A DNA stretch of 64,000 nucleotides from Lachnospiraceae bacterium C10 (GCA_900100095.1 FMTN01000025.1:1-64000), one strand, 5' to 3'; positions 17,623 to 27,376 are shown, counted from the first letter of the stretch. Translations and numbers: made by a program. The notes: generated from the sequence alone by a model not told the origin.

Positions 17623-18342
17623 ATGTATTCTGCAGCAATTTTTGATATGGATGGAACCATCCTTGATACCCTGGATGATTTAAGAGCAGCAATTAACTAT
17701 GCGTTAGAGCAGACCGGTCATCGCCATAATTACAGCAACGATATTGTCCGCCGGTTCTTTGGAAGCGGTGTCACCGTTGCAATTCAGCGTGCACTTGCCA
17801 CAGAAAGCGGCTTTGACCTGGATCGTCTGGAGGATATCGGGGATCCTGATGTCACCATGAAGCACCCGCTTCCATGGAATGACGAAGAGGTTGCAAGAAT
17901 ACAGAGCATTTATAAACCATACTATGACAGCCATTGTGATATCCACACCGGTCCATACAAGGGAATCAACGAAATGATCGCCTCTCTGAAAAAGGCCGGC
18001 GTTAAAACAGCGGTTGTCTCAAACAAACCGGACTCTGCCGTACAAAGTCTCTGTAACGTTCATTTCAACGGCATCTTTGACTTTGCACTCGGTGAAAAGG
18101 AAGGCATTCGCAGAAAGCCGGCTCCGGACATGGTCGAAACCTGTATCAAAGCTCTTGAGGTACACCCGGAGGACTGCGTCTACATCGGAGATTCCGAAGT
18201 GGATATCGCAACCGCGAAGTCTTCCAACATTCCTTGCATTAGCGTGGACTGGGGCTTCCGCAGTCACGACTACTTAACAAGCCGCAGTGCTGACTGCATT
18301 GCAGCCACAGCCGATGAAGTTGCAACCTTTATTTTAGAGTAA
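17623..18342 (+). CDS. gph: HAD-family phosphatase, phosphoglycolate phosphatase-like
   Basis: A 239-residue HAD hydrolase with motif I FDMDGTILDT at the N-terminus, a helical cap, motif II VVSNK, the motif III Lys in RRKPAPD and motif IV IGDSEVDI. The overall pattern fits Gph, which clears 2-phosphoglycolate formed during DNA repair, but relatives act on other small phosphates, so the substrate is provisional. It is the first gene of a rightward operon; the next gene begins 4 bases after its stop. Confidence 0.88.
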   Translation: MYSAAIFDMDGTILDTLDDLRAAINYALEQTGHRHNYSNDIVRRFFGSGVTVAIQRALATESGFDLDRLEDIGDPDVTMKHPLPWNDEEVARIQSIYKPYYDSHCDIHTGPYKGINEMIASLKKAGVKTAVVSNKPDSAVQSLCNVHFNGIFDFALGEKEGIRRKPAPDMVETCIKALEVHPEDCVYIGDSEVDIATAKSSNIPCISVDWGFRSHDYLTSRSADCIAATADEVATFILE

Positions 18343-18346
18343 TGCC

Positions 18347-19231
18347 ATGAAAAAATCAGTATCTATCCTTTTAACGGTTCTTTTGCTTGTGTGTCTGTAT
18401 CCGGCCTCTCTGGCCAATGCCGGACAACATTCGGCAACCGTCTGTGTTCTTCCCGGTTTGAATCCGGAACAGGTTTTTACGGATAACAACAAACTAAAGC
18501 ACGGGGATCCTTTTTCAGATTATAAGATTATCGTCCTGGATGCGGAATATTTCACCCCGGCGCAGATCCGTATCCTTCATAAAAAGGGGCACCTTGTCTA
18601 CAGCTACCTGAATATCGGTTCGCTGGAGAACACAAGAGAAGACTATGAGGACTACAAGGACCTTTGTCTTGCTCCTTATGAAAACTGGCCGGAGGAATCC
18701 TGGGTCGATGTGACCCAAAAACGGTGGCAGGACCGGTGCAACCGGCGCGGCAGACAGCTGATTGCAAAGGGCGTCGACGGATTTTTCATCGATAATACCG
18801 ACGTCTATGACTTATATCATACTGTTTCCGTAAAGAAGAGCCTTGATGTCATATTAACAAAGCTTCATGCGCAAAAGAACAGCACCGGGGTTCGCTCTGC
18901 CGTCATGATCAACGGCGGAAGTTCCTATGTGTCCGCCAAATTAAAAGAGAAGAAAAAAAATCTTCCTTTTACTGCTGTTTGTCAGGAAAGTGTCTACAAT
19001 CATGTGGTAAACTATGAGAAACAGATTTTTAAAAAGAACCCTCGTGATGCGAAAGCATACTACCTTACCTATCTTAAAAAATGTAAAAAAGCCGGTCTTT
19101 TCGTTCTTGTCTTAGATTACGAGAAAAAATCCGCCCGCATAAAGACCATACGAAAGGCTTGCAAGAAATCAGGTTTCGGTTGCTATATTTCAACCACCCT
19201 TGAACTGAATCAGGTCACCCCTGTCCAATAG
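18347..19231 (+). CDS. Secreted GH114/TM1410-type protein
   Basis: A 294-residue protein with an N-terminal signal peptide (Lys-Lys start, long Leu/Val core, cleavage near LANAG at about residue 26). The rest looks like a (beta/alpha)8 barrel of the GH114/TM1410 family: IIVLDAEYFTP, VYSYLNIGSLE, and the acidic GVDGFFIDNTDVYD near residue 145, where catalytic acids are expected. Family members are proposed endo-alpha-1,4-polygalactosaminidases, but few have been tested. It lies between gph and mfd with very short gaps, so it is co-transcribed with housekeeping genes. Confidence 0.82.
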   Translation: MKKSVSILLTVLLLVCLYPASLANAGQHSATVCVLPGLNPEQVFTDNNKLKHGDPFSDYKIIVLDAEYFTPAQIRILHKKGHLVYSYLNIGSLENTREDYEDYKDLCLAPYENWPEESWVDVTQKRWQDRCNRRGRQLIAKGVDGFFIDNTDVYDLYHTVSVKKSLDVILTKLHAQKNSTGVRSAVMINGGSSYVSAKLKEKKKNLPFTAVCQESVYNHVVNYEKQIFKKNPRDAKAYYLTYLKKCKKAGLFVLVLDYEKKSARIKTIRKACKKSGFGCYISTTLELNQVTPVQ

Positions 19232-19241
19232 AGGAATATTT

Positions 19242-22200
19242 ATGAATACTTGGCTTGCACCTTACGACCATTCGGAAGAATTTACAAGACTTCGTCTGAA
19301 ACTGCAAAACACCCGCAAAATGCAGGAACTTACCGGTGTCATTGACGCCGGAAAGTCCCTGTCTATTTTTGCTGCAGCAAGAAGTTACAGCCACGTTCTC
19401 ATCGTTATGGATTCAGAGAAAAAGGCGCGTGACTTCTGGGATGAATATCAGTTTTTTGACCCGGATGCCGTCTATTATCCTGCAAAGGATCTGCTCTTCT
19501 ATCAGTCCGATGTGCAGAGCAACACTCTGACCAGAGAGCGCATTCGTGCCTTAAAGGCAATTACGGAATCCGACCATCCAACGGTCATTACCACTGTGGA
19601 TGCCCTCATGAACCAGATTCCTTCCCCGGAGGAAGTGTTAGAACATGTCATCACCCTTCGCTGCGGCGATGAGACGGATCTGACCGGGCTGCGCCAAAAA
19701 CTTGTATCTTTGGGTTATATGAACACATCACAGGTGGCCGGTCCGGGAGAATTCGCTGTCCGGGGAGGCATTCTCGACGTGTTCTCCCTTACCGAAGATA
19801 CCCCTGTCCGGATCGAATTCTGGGGGGATGAGGTGGACTCCATCCGCCTGTTTGACCCTCTGACCCAGAAATCCTCCGACACCATCGAAGAGACGGTCAT
19901 CTATCCCGCCATCGAATTCATTATGACGGAGGAACGGGTCAACAAGGGAATTGCAGCCATGGAAGACGATGTCCTGCCGCTGTATGAGACCTATCGCAAA
20001 GAGATGAAGACCGAGGAGGCCCATCGCCTGAAACGTAGCCTTGAGGAATTAAAATCCTCCCTGCTCGCCGGTGACTATTCCGAAGCAGAGGCAAGGTTCG
20101 TTTACTTCACAGACGAGACCTATTCCCTTCTGGATTACATCCCGGCCGATGGTCTTATCATTCTGGACGAACCGGCACATCTGGTGGAACGTGCGCATAA
20201 CCTGGAAAAGGAGTTTTCCGAAAGTATGCTGCGCCGTCAGGAACAGGGTTACTGCTTCCCGAAGCAAAAGCACATGCTCTTCGCCTCCGATTCCATCCTC
20301 GCCCGCTGCATGAACCATTCCGGTATTTTACTTCCGGCCCTTTCCGGCAACTGTGGCGGTTTGAAAAGTGACGACCGGTTCTATCTGCATATGACCTCCG
20401 TCACTTCCTATAACAGTTCCCTCGACTCACTTCGACACGAGCTGGAGGGCTACCTGAAACGAAAATATAAAATCTTTCTGGTGGGAACCTCGCGCACCCG
20501 AGGCACCCGCCTGGCCAAGGATCTGATGGATTACGGTTTCAACGCCTTTTTCTCCGAAGATCCGGCTGCCGAAGTGCTTCCTGGTCAGATTCTTGTCTGT
20601 GTCGGACGCATTCGACGGGGATTTGAGTTCCCGGAGGCCGCTACCGTTTTCATTGCAGAATCCGATATCTTCGGCTCTGCCCGTAAGAAGCGGACAAGAA
20701 AACACAAAAAGGAAGGGGAATCCATCCGCAACTTCGGCGAATTGAATGTAGGCGACTACGTCGTTCACGAAAATTATGGACTGGGAATCTATCAGGGCCT
20801 GGAACAGATTGAGGTGGATCATGTTATGAAGGACTATCTCAAGATTTCCTATGCCAAAGGCTCTGCCCTCTACATTCTTGCCACCCAGCTGGACCAGATC
20901 AGCAAGTACGGCAGCGTCGGAGATAAAAAGCCAAAGCTTTCCGTTCTCGGAACCGCCGACTGGAGCAAGACCAAAGCCCGGGTGAAAAAGGCCGTAGGTG
21001 TTGTTGCAAGGGATCTTGTGGATCTATACGCCCTTCGGCAGAATACGAAAGGATATGTCTGCGGCCCGGATACCGTCTGGCAGCAGGAATTTGAGGAATC
21101 TTTCCCTTATGAGGAGACACAGTCCCAGCTGACTGCGGTGGAAGACATCAAGGCGGATATGGAAAGTCCCAAGATTATGGATCGCCTGATTTGCGGAGAT
21201 GTGGGTTACGGCAAAACAGAAATTGCCATGCGAGCGGCTTTCAAAGCCGTGCAGGAAAGCAAGCAGGTGGTATACCTTGTTCCTACCACCATTCTTGCCC
21301 AGCAGCATTTTAACAACTTTAAGGAACGCATGAAGGATTATCCCGTTAACATCGGCATGCTTTCACGCTTCCGCACCCCGGCGCAGAACAGCGAGACGGT
21401 CCGCATGTTAAAGGATGGCCGTTTGGATATCGTCATCGGCACCCATCGTCTTTTATCCAAGGATGTGGGCTACAAGGATCTCGGGCTTTTGATCATCGAT
21501 GAGGAGCAGCGCTTCGGTGTCGCTCACAAAGAGAAAATCAAAAAATTAAAAAAGAACGTGGATGTTCTCTCCCTTTCTGCTACACCGATTCCAAGAACCC
21601 TGCACATGAGTCTGGTTGGAATCCGGGATATGAGCCTTTTAGAAGATGCTCCGATGGAACGTACCCCGATCCAGACCTTTGTATTTGAGCAGAATGAAGA
21701 AATGGTCCGGGAAGCTATCCAAAGAGAAATGGATCGTGGCGGTCAGGTCTATTATGTCATCAATCGTGTCCGGGAAATCGCAGATATCACAGCGAAAATC
21801 GAAGCCCTGTGTCCGGATGCCAACGTGGCATACGCCCATGGCAAGATGAGCAAGGACCGTCTCGAAGAAATCATGACGGACTTTATCAACCGTGACATCG
21901 ATGTTCTTGTGGCTACCACCATCATCGAAATTGGCCTTGATATCAGCAACGTCAATACCATCATCATCCACGATGCAGACCAGCTCGGTCTCTCCCAGCT
22001 CTACCAGCTCCGAGGACGTGTTGGCCGAAGCAACCGGACGGCATTTGCCTTCCTCATGTATCGACGCAACAAGATGCTGAAGGAGGTTGCTGAAAAGCGA
22101 CTTTCTGCCATTCGTGAATTTACAGATCTTGGCAGCGGTTTTAAAATTGCCATGCGCGACCTTGAGATCCGTGGCGCCGGCAACCTTCTCGGCGAAGCTC

Positions 22201-22823
22201 AGTCCGGCCACATGGAGGCTGTGGGATATGAGCTCTACTGTAAAATGCTGAACGCCGCCGTAGCCCGGGAGAAGGGTATCACCGATATTTCCGATGACTT
22301 TGATACCACCGTAGATATCGCCATTGATGCCTATATTCCATCCGATTATATTCCGGATACAGAAGCCAAGCTGGACATGTACAAACGAATCTCTGTGATC
22401 TCTTCCGACGAAGAAGAACAGGATATGATCGATGAGTTGATTGACCGCTTTGGAGATCCCGGCAAGCCGGTAATGAATCTGCTCCTCGTTGCCCGGCTTC
22501 GAAGTGAGGCACACAAGGCCTATATCACAGAATTAAAGCAAAAGGATGGTCTGGTTACCATTAAGTTTTTACCGATGGCCCGTCTCAATCCGGCCGGTAT
22601 CCCTTCCATTGTAGAAGCGCACGCACCTTACCTTACCTTTATCGCCAACCCAAAGGCGCCTGCCTTCTCACTGGATTATAAGAAAAACAACAACTTCAAG
22701 GAATATGAGCTCCCGATCTATCTCAAGGGGCTTTGCCGTGAACTTCAGGAGTTGACGATTCCAAAAGAGTCTGACGTACCCTATGCCCCAAAAGAAGAAG
22801 ATGCGGCAGGAGATAAGGAATGA
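19242..22823 (+). CDS. mfd: Transcription-repair coupling factor Mfd
   Basis: A 1193-residue protein of full family length. The N-terminal UvrB-homology modules have DLLFYQSDVQSN; a CarD/RID RNA-polymerase-binding domain begins near residue 505 (GDYVVHENYGLGIYQGL); the superfamily 2 helicase has GDVGYGKTEIA near residue 650, IIDEEQRFGV and the RGRVGRS motif; a TRCF domain closes the protein. It removes stalled RNA polymerase at lesions and recruits UvrA. A GAGGAAT site precedes the start. The gene is 10 bases after the GH114-like gene. Confidence 0.97.
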   Translation: MNTWLAPYDHSEEFTRLRLKLQNTRKMQELTGVIDAGKSLSIFAAARSYSHVLIVMDSEKKARDFWDEYQFFDPDAVYYPAKDLLFYQSDVQSNTLTRERIRALKAITESDHPTVITTVDALMNQIPSPEEVLEHVITLRCGDETDLTGLRQKLVSLGYMNTSQVAGPGEFAVRGGILDVFSLTEDTPVRIEFWGDEVDSIRLFDPLTQKSSDTIEETVIYPAIEFIMTEERVNKGIAAMEDDVLPLYETYRKEMKTEEAHRLKRSLEELKSSLLAGDYSEAEARFVYFTDETYSLLDYIPADGLIILDEPAHLVERAHNLEKEFSESMLRRQEQGYCFPKQKHMLFASDSILARCMNHSGILLPALSGNCGGLKSDDRFYLHMTSVTSYNSSLDSLRHELEGYLKRKYKIFLVGTSRTRGTRLAKDLMDYGFNAFFSEDPAAEVLPGQILVCVGRIRRGFEFPEAATVFIAESDIFGSARKKRTRKHKKEGESIRNFGELNVGDYVVHENYGLGIYQGLEQIEVDHVMKDYLKISYAKGSALYILATQLDQISKYGSVGDKKPKLSVLGTADWSKTKARVKKAVGVVARDLVDLYALRQNTKGYVCGPDTVWQQEFEESFPYEETQSQLTAVEDIKADMESPKIMDRLICGDVGYGKTEIAMRAAFKAVQESKQVVYLVPTTILAQQHFNNFKERMKDYPVNIGMLSRFRTPAQNSETVRMLKDGRLDIVIGTHRLLSKDVGYKDLGLLIIDEEQRFGVAHKEKIKKLKKNVDVLSLSATPIPRTLHMSLVGIRDMSLLEDAPMERTPIQTFVFEQNEEMVREAIQREMDRGGQVYYVINRVREIADITAKIEALCPDANVAYAHGKMSKDRLEEIMTDFINRDIDVLVATTIIEIGLDISNVNTIIIHDADQLGLSQLYQLRGRVGRSNRTAFAFLMYRRNKMLKEVAEKRLSAIREFTDLGSGFKIAMRDLEIRGAGNLLGEAQSGHMEAVGYELYCKMLNAAVAREKGITDISDDFDTTVDIAIDAYIPSDYIPDTEAKLDMYKRISVISSDEEEQDMIDELIDRFGDPGKPVMNLLLVARLRSEAHKAYITELKQKDGLVTIKFLPMARLNPAGIPSIVEAHAPYLTFIANPKAPAFSLDYKKNNNFKEYELPIYLKGLCRELQELTIPKESDVPYAPKEEDAAGDKE

Positions 22824-22871
22824 AGCAACAAGATCCCCCATAGGATCTATCTAATATAAGGAGAGAATACC

Positions 22872-23444
22872 ATGTATATTCTAGCAGGCCTGGGAAACCC
22901 GGGCATAAAATATAAGCACACCAGACACAATGCCGGCTTCGATGCCATTGACGTTTTAGCCGACCGCTACAACATCCCTGTCCGCAAATCCGAGCGCAAT
23001 GCTCTCACCGGCCAGGGCATCATTGAAGGCGAAAAGGTTCTTCTGGTTAAACCTCAGACCTTTATGAACAATTCCGGAGAATCCCTCGGTCCCCTTTGCT
23101 CCTTCTACAAAGTGGACCCGGCGACTCAGCTCATCGTCTTCTCTGACGATGTCACCCTGGATGCCGGCAACCTTCGCATCCGTAAAAAAGGCTCTGCCGG
23201 TGGGCATAACGGATTAAAGTCCATCATTGCCCACTGCGGCGGTGAGGAATTCCTTCGCATCCGTCTCGGGGTTGGAAAGCTTCCAACCCATGGAGACATG
23301 ATTGCCCATGTCCTTGGCAAGCTCCCAAAGGAGGAACGTCCTTACCTGGAGGAAGCCTTAGACCGCGCCTGTGATGCCGCTGAAATGATTATCCGCGGTG
23401 ACTTAGACGGCGCTATGAATCAGTTCAATTCTAAAGTACGCTAA
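22872..23444 (+). CDS. pth: Peptidyl-tRNA hydrolase
   Basis: A 190-residue Pth with GLGNPG at the start, the catalytic His in TRHNAGF near residue 20, KPQTFMNNSGES and SDDVTLDAG. It releases tRNA from peptidyl-tRNA that drops off the ribosome. It is the last gene of the gph-mfd series; a strong AGGAGAG site precedes it and a terminator follows right after the stop. The mfd-pth linkage is a common arrangement in Firmicutes. Confidence 0.97.
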   Translation: MYILAGLGNPGIKYKHTRHNAGFDAIDVLADRYNIPVRKSERNALTGQGIIEGEKVLLVKPQTFMNNSGESLGPLCSFYKVDPATQLIVFSDDVTLDAGNLRIRKKGSAGGHNGLKSIIAHCGGEEFLRIRLGVGKLPTHGDMIAHVLGKLPKEERPYLEEALDRACDAAEMIIRGDLDGAMNQFNSKVR

Positions 23445-23446
23445 CG

Positions 23447-23483
23447 AAAGAATCGCCGGTTCATCGACCGGCGATTCTTTTGG
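23447..23483 (+). terminator. Terminator after pth
   Basis: A perfect 14-bp stem (23447-23460 and 23467-23480) with a 6-nt loop and a T run, directly after the stop codon. Confidence 0.93.
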
Positions 23484-23526
23484 TTATTAAAACTGTGTTG
23501 CATTCCTTCCCTGTCACCTCATGCTA

Positions 23527-24186
23527 CTACTTCAGCCAAGAGACGCCTTTCACTGCTTCAAAGCCTTCCTCTGCAATGGCTTTCTTCTTGAAGGAATCAA
23601 ACCACTGTCTCCACGCCTTGTTATATTCATCAGATCCTTGCTCTCCGAAATAGTCCTTTGCGAAAGATTTTTCCAGATCCGCAACATAGTTCTGTGCAAT
23701 AAGCTGCTTTCTATAAACCTTCTTTATATAGTCCCAATAAGCATCTTCGCTTGGATACGCAGAAATAATAGCCTCTAGTTCATCCTTATTCGCTGCCTCC
23801 TTGAACATCTCCTTTAGTTGTGCAAGGTAATCATCCACATCCTGCTCCGTAACGGAATACCCATTCTCTTTTGCTTTAGCAACCAACGCATTGTACTCTT
23901 CCTGACAATAGAGGGCATCCTTTCTCGCATCTGTTTCACTCTCCCCCTTGGCGAGATAGAATCTCTCCGATTCCTTAAGCTCCTCTAAGGTAATATCCAC
24001 ATGTTTCCCGGAGTAGGCCGTCCGCTTATCTTTTTCTTTTTCCGCTGCGTCTTCCTTAAAGGATTCTTTCTTTAAGGCGACATAAGCACTTGTTGGATCA
24101 AGTCTTGCATTCGCATAAACACCTGCTCCTACAATTGCTAATGCACCAATAACACAAACAGATCCGATTATAATTGTTTTCTTCAT
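23527..24186 (-). CDS. Membrane-anchored or exported protein, SurA/PrsA-like N-terminal region
   Basis: 219 residues from the ATG at 24186, which has a perfect GGGGAGG site 6 bases upstream (a longer frame starting at 24201 lacks one). Residues 1-27 form a signal peptide or anchor (MKKTIIIGSVCVIG core, VYANA end). The rest is charged and mostly helical, with a YSVTEQDVDDYLAQLKEMF pattern like the SurA N-terminal chaperone domain. No parvulin domain is present, so a chaperone-type role is only a suggestion. It ends with a conserved Trp-rich stretch (AWRQWFDSFKKKA). It is transcribed alone behind a highly structured leader. Confidence 0.8.
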   Translation of the reverse strand: MKKTIIIGSVCVIGALAIVGAGVYANARLDPTSAYVALKKESFKEDAAEKEKDKRTAYSGKHVDITLEELKESERFYLAKGESETDARKDALYCQEEYNALVAKAKENGYSVTEQDVDDYLAQLKEMFKEAANKDELEAIISAYPSEDAYWDYIKKVYRKQLIAQNYVADLEKSFAKDYFGEQGSDEYNKAWRQWFDSFKKKAIAEEGFEAVKGVSWLK

Positions 24187-24205
24187 AGCGCACCTCCCCA
24201 TAGAT

Positions 24206-24297
24206 CAAGACTCGCTCGCGAGTCTTGCGCGCCGGATTCGGGTCTGCTTCAGCAGACAAATTCCTGCCCGAATCCGTGCGCATCCTCGCGGAGCGTT
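24206..24297. repeat. Multi-hairpin palindromic intergenic element
   Basis: A perfect 10-bp stem with a 2-nt loop (24206-24215 and 24218-24227) is followed by a second, compound stem: outer GGATTCGG/CCGAATCC (24234-24241 and 24268-24275) enclosing GTCTGCT/AGCAGAC (24242-24257). GCGC blocks flank the second stem, and CTCGCGGAGCG ends the element. The GGAGCG/CGCTCC pair adds a longer-range stem. It lies within the 5' leader of the gene at 23527. Either a dispersed palindromic repeat or a structured leader would explain it. The remaining gap up to 24448 is AT-rich with no clear gene. Confidence 0.6.
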
Positions 24298-24448
24298 TAA
24301 CATCTCACCACACTCATCATACTCGCTCCCCACACACAAAAAAACGGGTATTATTACTAAAAAAGTGTTTTACGTTTTGTTGATTATTCCCCATTTGTCC
24401 GTTTTTGCTTATTATGTTTACACCTTTTTCGATTTTCGTTTCATCGGC

Positions 24449-24493
24449 AAAAAAGGGCTCCGGTCAGCATCTTAACAATGCCGGCCGGAGCCC
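24449..24493 (-). terminator. Terminator after spoVG
   Basis: A stem GGGCTCCGG/CCGGAGCCC (24455-24463 and 24485-24493), extended by weaker pairs, is followed leftwards by six T. Confidence 0.88.
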
Positions 24494-24514
24494 GAAACAA
24501 ACAAATGTATTCCC

Positions 24515-24808
24515 TTACTGGCTTAACGCCTTATCCTGTGCACTACTGGAATAGTCCATCATCTCCTTATAGCTGTGAAGGATTGCATCCTGAAGTGCGG
24601 CACGCATCTCTGACTTAATCGGATGCGCTATGTCTTTGTATTCACCGTCCGAAGTCTTACGACTCGGCATAGCGATGAATAACCCCTTCTCCCCGTGAAT
24701 AACTTTGATGTCATGAACGACAAACGCATCATCAAAGGTAACGGAAGCAACAGCCTTCATCGGGCCATCCTTCTCTACCTTTCTGATTCTGATATCCGTA
24801 ATATTCAT
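24515..24808 (-). CDS. spoVG: SpoVG regulator
   Basis: A 97-residue protein with the family start [15 protein letters not shown] and the conserved [21 protein letters not shown] stretch. SpoVG is a small nucleic-acid-binding regulator that acts in sporulation, cell division and envelope control in Firmicutes. A GGGGGAG site precedes it. It starts 22 bases after the glgD stop with no visible promoter or terminator in between, so it is probably co-transcribed with glgC-glgD. Confidence 0.97.
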   Translation of the reverse strand: MNITDIRIRKVEKDGPMKAVASVTFDDAFVVHDIKVIHGEKGLFIAMPSRKTSDGEYKDIAHPIKSEMRAALQDAILHSYKEMMDYSSSAQDKALSQ

Positions 24809-24830
24809 AAATAAGCTCCCCCTTCCCGGA

Positions 24831-25949
24831 CTAAACTCCGAAACGGTTATTATTTTCAGCTATAATTCTAATTCCATCTTCACCGATGTAGTCTGTATCA
24901 GAAAGGAGTGTCTCATTACTTTCTACAATACAGTTCTCCACATGTACATTGTCTCCGATGTAAGCGCCATTCAAAATAATAGAGTTACGAATCACGGAGT
25001 TATTACCAACGAAAACCTTCTTAAACAGAACAGAATTCTCAACGGTGCTGTTAATAATAGTTCCGGAACCCACAAGGCTGTTATGTACCTGAGAACCTAC
25101 ATTGAACTTCGCTGGAGGCAAATCCTGAGCCTTTGAGTAAATCTTCGGATTCTGGCGGAAGAAGTAATCACGTACATCTGCCTTCAAGAAATCCATATTG
25201 GTTCTGAAATAGGATTCTACCGTAGAGATATTGCTCCAGTAGCTGTCCAACATATAGCCATAAATCTTCTTCATTCCCTTATAACGAATCAAAATATCCG
25301 TTACAAAGTTATAACGTCCCTCAGAATTGCACTGCTCTAACAGTTCAATCAGCTTACGGCGACGGATGACATAAACACCGGTAGATACAATATTCGAATG
25401 TGCCAGCATCGGCTTTTCTTCGAATTCACTGATCATTCCGTCCGGATCGATCTTAACCGTACCAAACCGGCTGATATCATCACCAAGCGGAGCCTTTGCA
25501 CATACAACTGTAATATCCGCCTGCTTCTGAATGTGATAATCCAGAACCGGATTGAAATCCATCTTGTAAACACAATCACCGTTGGCAATCACAACATACG
25601 GCTCATGGCGCTTCTTAAGGAAGTCAATGTTCTGCCACATTGCATCTGCCGTACCGCGGTACCACCAGCTATTCTCTGCTGTAACCGTTGGTGTGAACAG
25701 GAACAAACCGCCCTGCTTACGACCGAAGTTCCACCACTTGGAGGAATTCAGGTGCTCGTTCAACGAACGGGCATTGTACTGAGAAAGTACTGCCACGGTC
25801 TGAATATGTGAATTGGTCATGTTGCTGAGTGTAAAGTCAATACAACGATAACTGCAGCCGATCGGCATTGCTGAAATAGCCCGCTTATCGGAGAGATTCT
25901 TCATTCTTGATGAGTTACCGCCTGCTAAAATTATGCCTAATGCCTTCAT
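24831..25949 (-). CDS. glgD: Glucose-1-phosphate adenylyltransferase subunit GlgD
   Basis: A 372-residue nucleotidyl-transferase with the start [13 protein letters not shown], a central [12 protein letters not shown] and a C-terminal left-handed beta-helix of hexapeptide repeats. GlgD is the regulatory or weakly active partner of GlgC in ADP-glucose synthesis for glycogen. The usual GxGxRL-type loop of GlgC is altered here ([10 protein letters not shown]), as in known GlgD proteins. Its start overlaps the glgC stop by four bases (ATGA). Confidence 0.95.
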   Translation of the reverse strand: MKALGIILAGGNSSRMKNLSDKRAISAMPIGCSYRCIDFTLSNMTNSHIQTVAVLSQYNARSLNEHLNSSKWWNFGRKQGGLFLFTPTVTAENSWWYRGTADAMWQNIDFLKKRHEPYVVIANGDCVYKMDFNPVLDYHIQKQADITVVCAKAPLGDDISRFGTVKIDPDGMISEFEEKPMLAHSNIVSTGVYVIRRRKLIELLEQCNSEGRYNFVTDILIRYKGMKKIYGYMLDSYWSNISTVESYFRTNMDFLKADVRDYFFRQNPKIYSKAQDLPPAKFNVGSQVHNSLVGSGTIINSTVENSVLFKKVFVGNNSVIRNSIILNGAYIGDNVHVENCIVESNETLLSDTDYIGEDGIRIIAENNNRFGV

Positions 25950-27220
25950 GCCTGATCACCTACCTTAATAATGTATCCGCCACTGGCAAGAGCCATCTTC
26001 GGATAGTCATCTGTCGTTGTTACGCCACGGATTGCTGTATTCTTGCCAATTGTAACCTTGGCAGGAATAATGGAATTATCTCCAATAACAGCAAGACCGA
26101 AGCTATAGACCTTGGCATTCAGCTTGCTTTCTGCATTCTCCCCAACACCAATCTGCGCATTTTCACCGATGTCACAGTTCTCTGCAATGATTGCTTTATC
26201 AATCACAGCACCCTTACGAATGATGGTATCCTTCATAATGATGGAATCCTTCACCACGGCGCCTTCTTCAATAATTACACCGGCACCGAGGACACTGCTT
26301 TCAACGTCACCCAAAATTCTGTCACCGGCACCGATAATGGACTTGATAACCTTACCGTTTTCACCGATATACTGTGGCTCAATACGTTCCTGCTTGGTAT
26401 AGATCTTCCAGAATTCCTCATAAAGATTAAATTCCGGAATCAGATCGATCAGCTCCATATTTGCTTCCCAATAAGAGCCCAAGGTTCCAACATCCTTCCA
26501 GTAACCATTGAACTCATAGGCGAAGATTCTCTGACCTTCCTTATGACAATACGGGATGATATGCTTACCAAAATCGCAGTTGCTCTGGTCTTTTAATGCC
26601 AGAAGCGCCTGCTTCAATACAGACCATGTGAAAATGTAGATACCCATGGAAGCGAGATTGCTTCTAGGCTTCTCCGGTTTCTCTTCGAATTCTGTAATCT
26701 TCTTATTCTCATCGGCAAGTACAACTCCGAAACGGCTTGCCTCTTCGATTGGAACCGGCAGAACAGCAATGGATACATCGGCCTGATTCTGCTTATGGAA
26801 ATCAAGCATTGCCTCGTAATCCATCTTATAGATATGGTCTCCCGATAAGATCAGAACGTATTCCGGGTCATAAGACTCCATATACTTTAAGTTCTGAAAA
26901 ATCGCATTTGCAGTACCGGAATACCACTCCGAATTATCACTCTTCTCGTACGGAGGAAGGACTGTTACGCCTCCGTTGTTACGATCCAGATCCCATGGAG
27001 TTCCGATACCGATATGGGAGTTCAGTGCCAGCGGCTGATACTGTGTCAGTACACCAACCGTGTCAATTCCTGAGTTAATACAGTTACTGAGCGGGAAATC
27101 GATGATACGGTATTTACCACCGAATGCCACTGCCGGCTTTGCCACATCCGAAGTCAGCACTCCCAATCTGCTGCCCTGGCCCCCGGCCAGTAACATGGCA
27201 ATCATTTCTTTACTACTCAT
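25946..27220 (-). CDS. glgC: Glucose-1-phosphate adenylyltransferase GlgC
   Basis: I place the start at the ATG at 27220 (424 residues), with GAGGTG 6 bases upstream; a longer frame to 27331 has no ribosome site and would read through the leader. The N-terminal [12 protein letters not shown] loop, [15 protein letters not shown], the [10 protein letters not shown] active-site Asp and a C-terminal beta-helix with hexapeptide repeats are all present. It makes ADP-glucose, the committed step of glycogen synthesis. It is the first gene of glgC-glgD-spoVG, behind a good promoter and a leader of about 120 nt. Confidence 0.96.
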   Translation of the reverse strand: MSSKEMIAMLLAGGQGSRLGVLTSDVAKPAVAFGGKYRIIDFPLSNCINSGIDTVGVLTQYQPLALNSHIGIGTPWDLDRNNGGVTVLPPYEKSDNSEWYSGTANAIFQNLKYMESYDPEYVLILSGDHIYKMDYEAMLDFHKQNQADVSIAVLPVPIEEASRFGVVLADENKKITEFEEKPEKPRSNLASMGIYIFTWSVLKQALLALKDQSNCDFGKHIIPYCHKEGQRIFAYEFNGYWKDVGTLGSYWEANMELIDLIPEFNLYEEFWKIYTKQERIEPQYIGENGKVIKSIIGAGDRILGDVESSVLGAGVIIEEGAVVKDSIIMKDTIIRKGAVIDKAIIAENCDIGENAQIGVGENAESKLNAKVYSFGLAVIGDNSIIPAKVTIGKNTAIRGVTTTDDYPKMALASGGYIIKVGDQA

Positions 27221-27300
27221 TCCAGTCACCTCGCATTTCTGGAGCTGAGAGTGGGTCGTCCAATTGCATACTCCCCAATCCCCCATTAACATGATGCTCA

Positions 27301-27327
27301 CGGACTTAGCAAGAATTGCTAATTCCG
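27301..27327 (-). promoter_or_regulatory. Hairpin in the glgC leader
   Basis: The leftward transcript would fold CGGA-TTAGCAA / TTGCTAA-TCCG with one internal mismatch and a 3-nt loop. No T run follows, so it is not a terminator. It could affect mRNA stability or translation. No known riboswitch was recognised. No gene is seen in the gap 27221-27556. Confidence 0.5.
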
Positions 27328-27346
27328 CCAAATTTCTAGTAGTTAA

Positions 27347-27376
27347 AGTATAGCATATTGTCTAGTCATCCACCAA
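27347..27376 (-). promoter_or_regulatory. Promoter of glgC-glgD-spoVG
   Basis: TTGGTG (27371-27376), 18 bases, then an extended TGC-TATACT (-10 at 27347-27352), reading leftwards. Confidence 0.6.

Noticed and set aside
21639-22514. Leftward 291-residue frame opposite mfd
   Set aside because: A shadow of the conserved helicase region of mfd.
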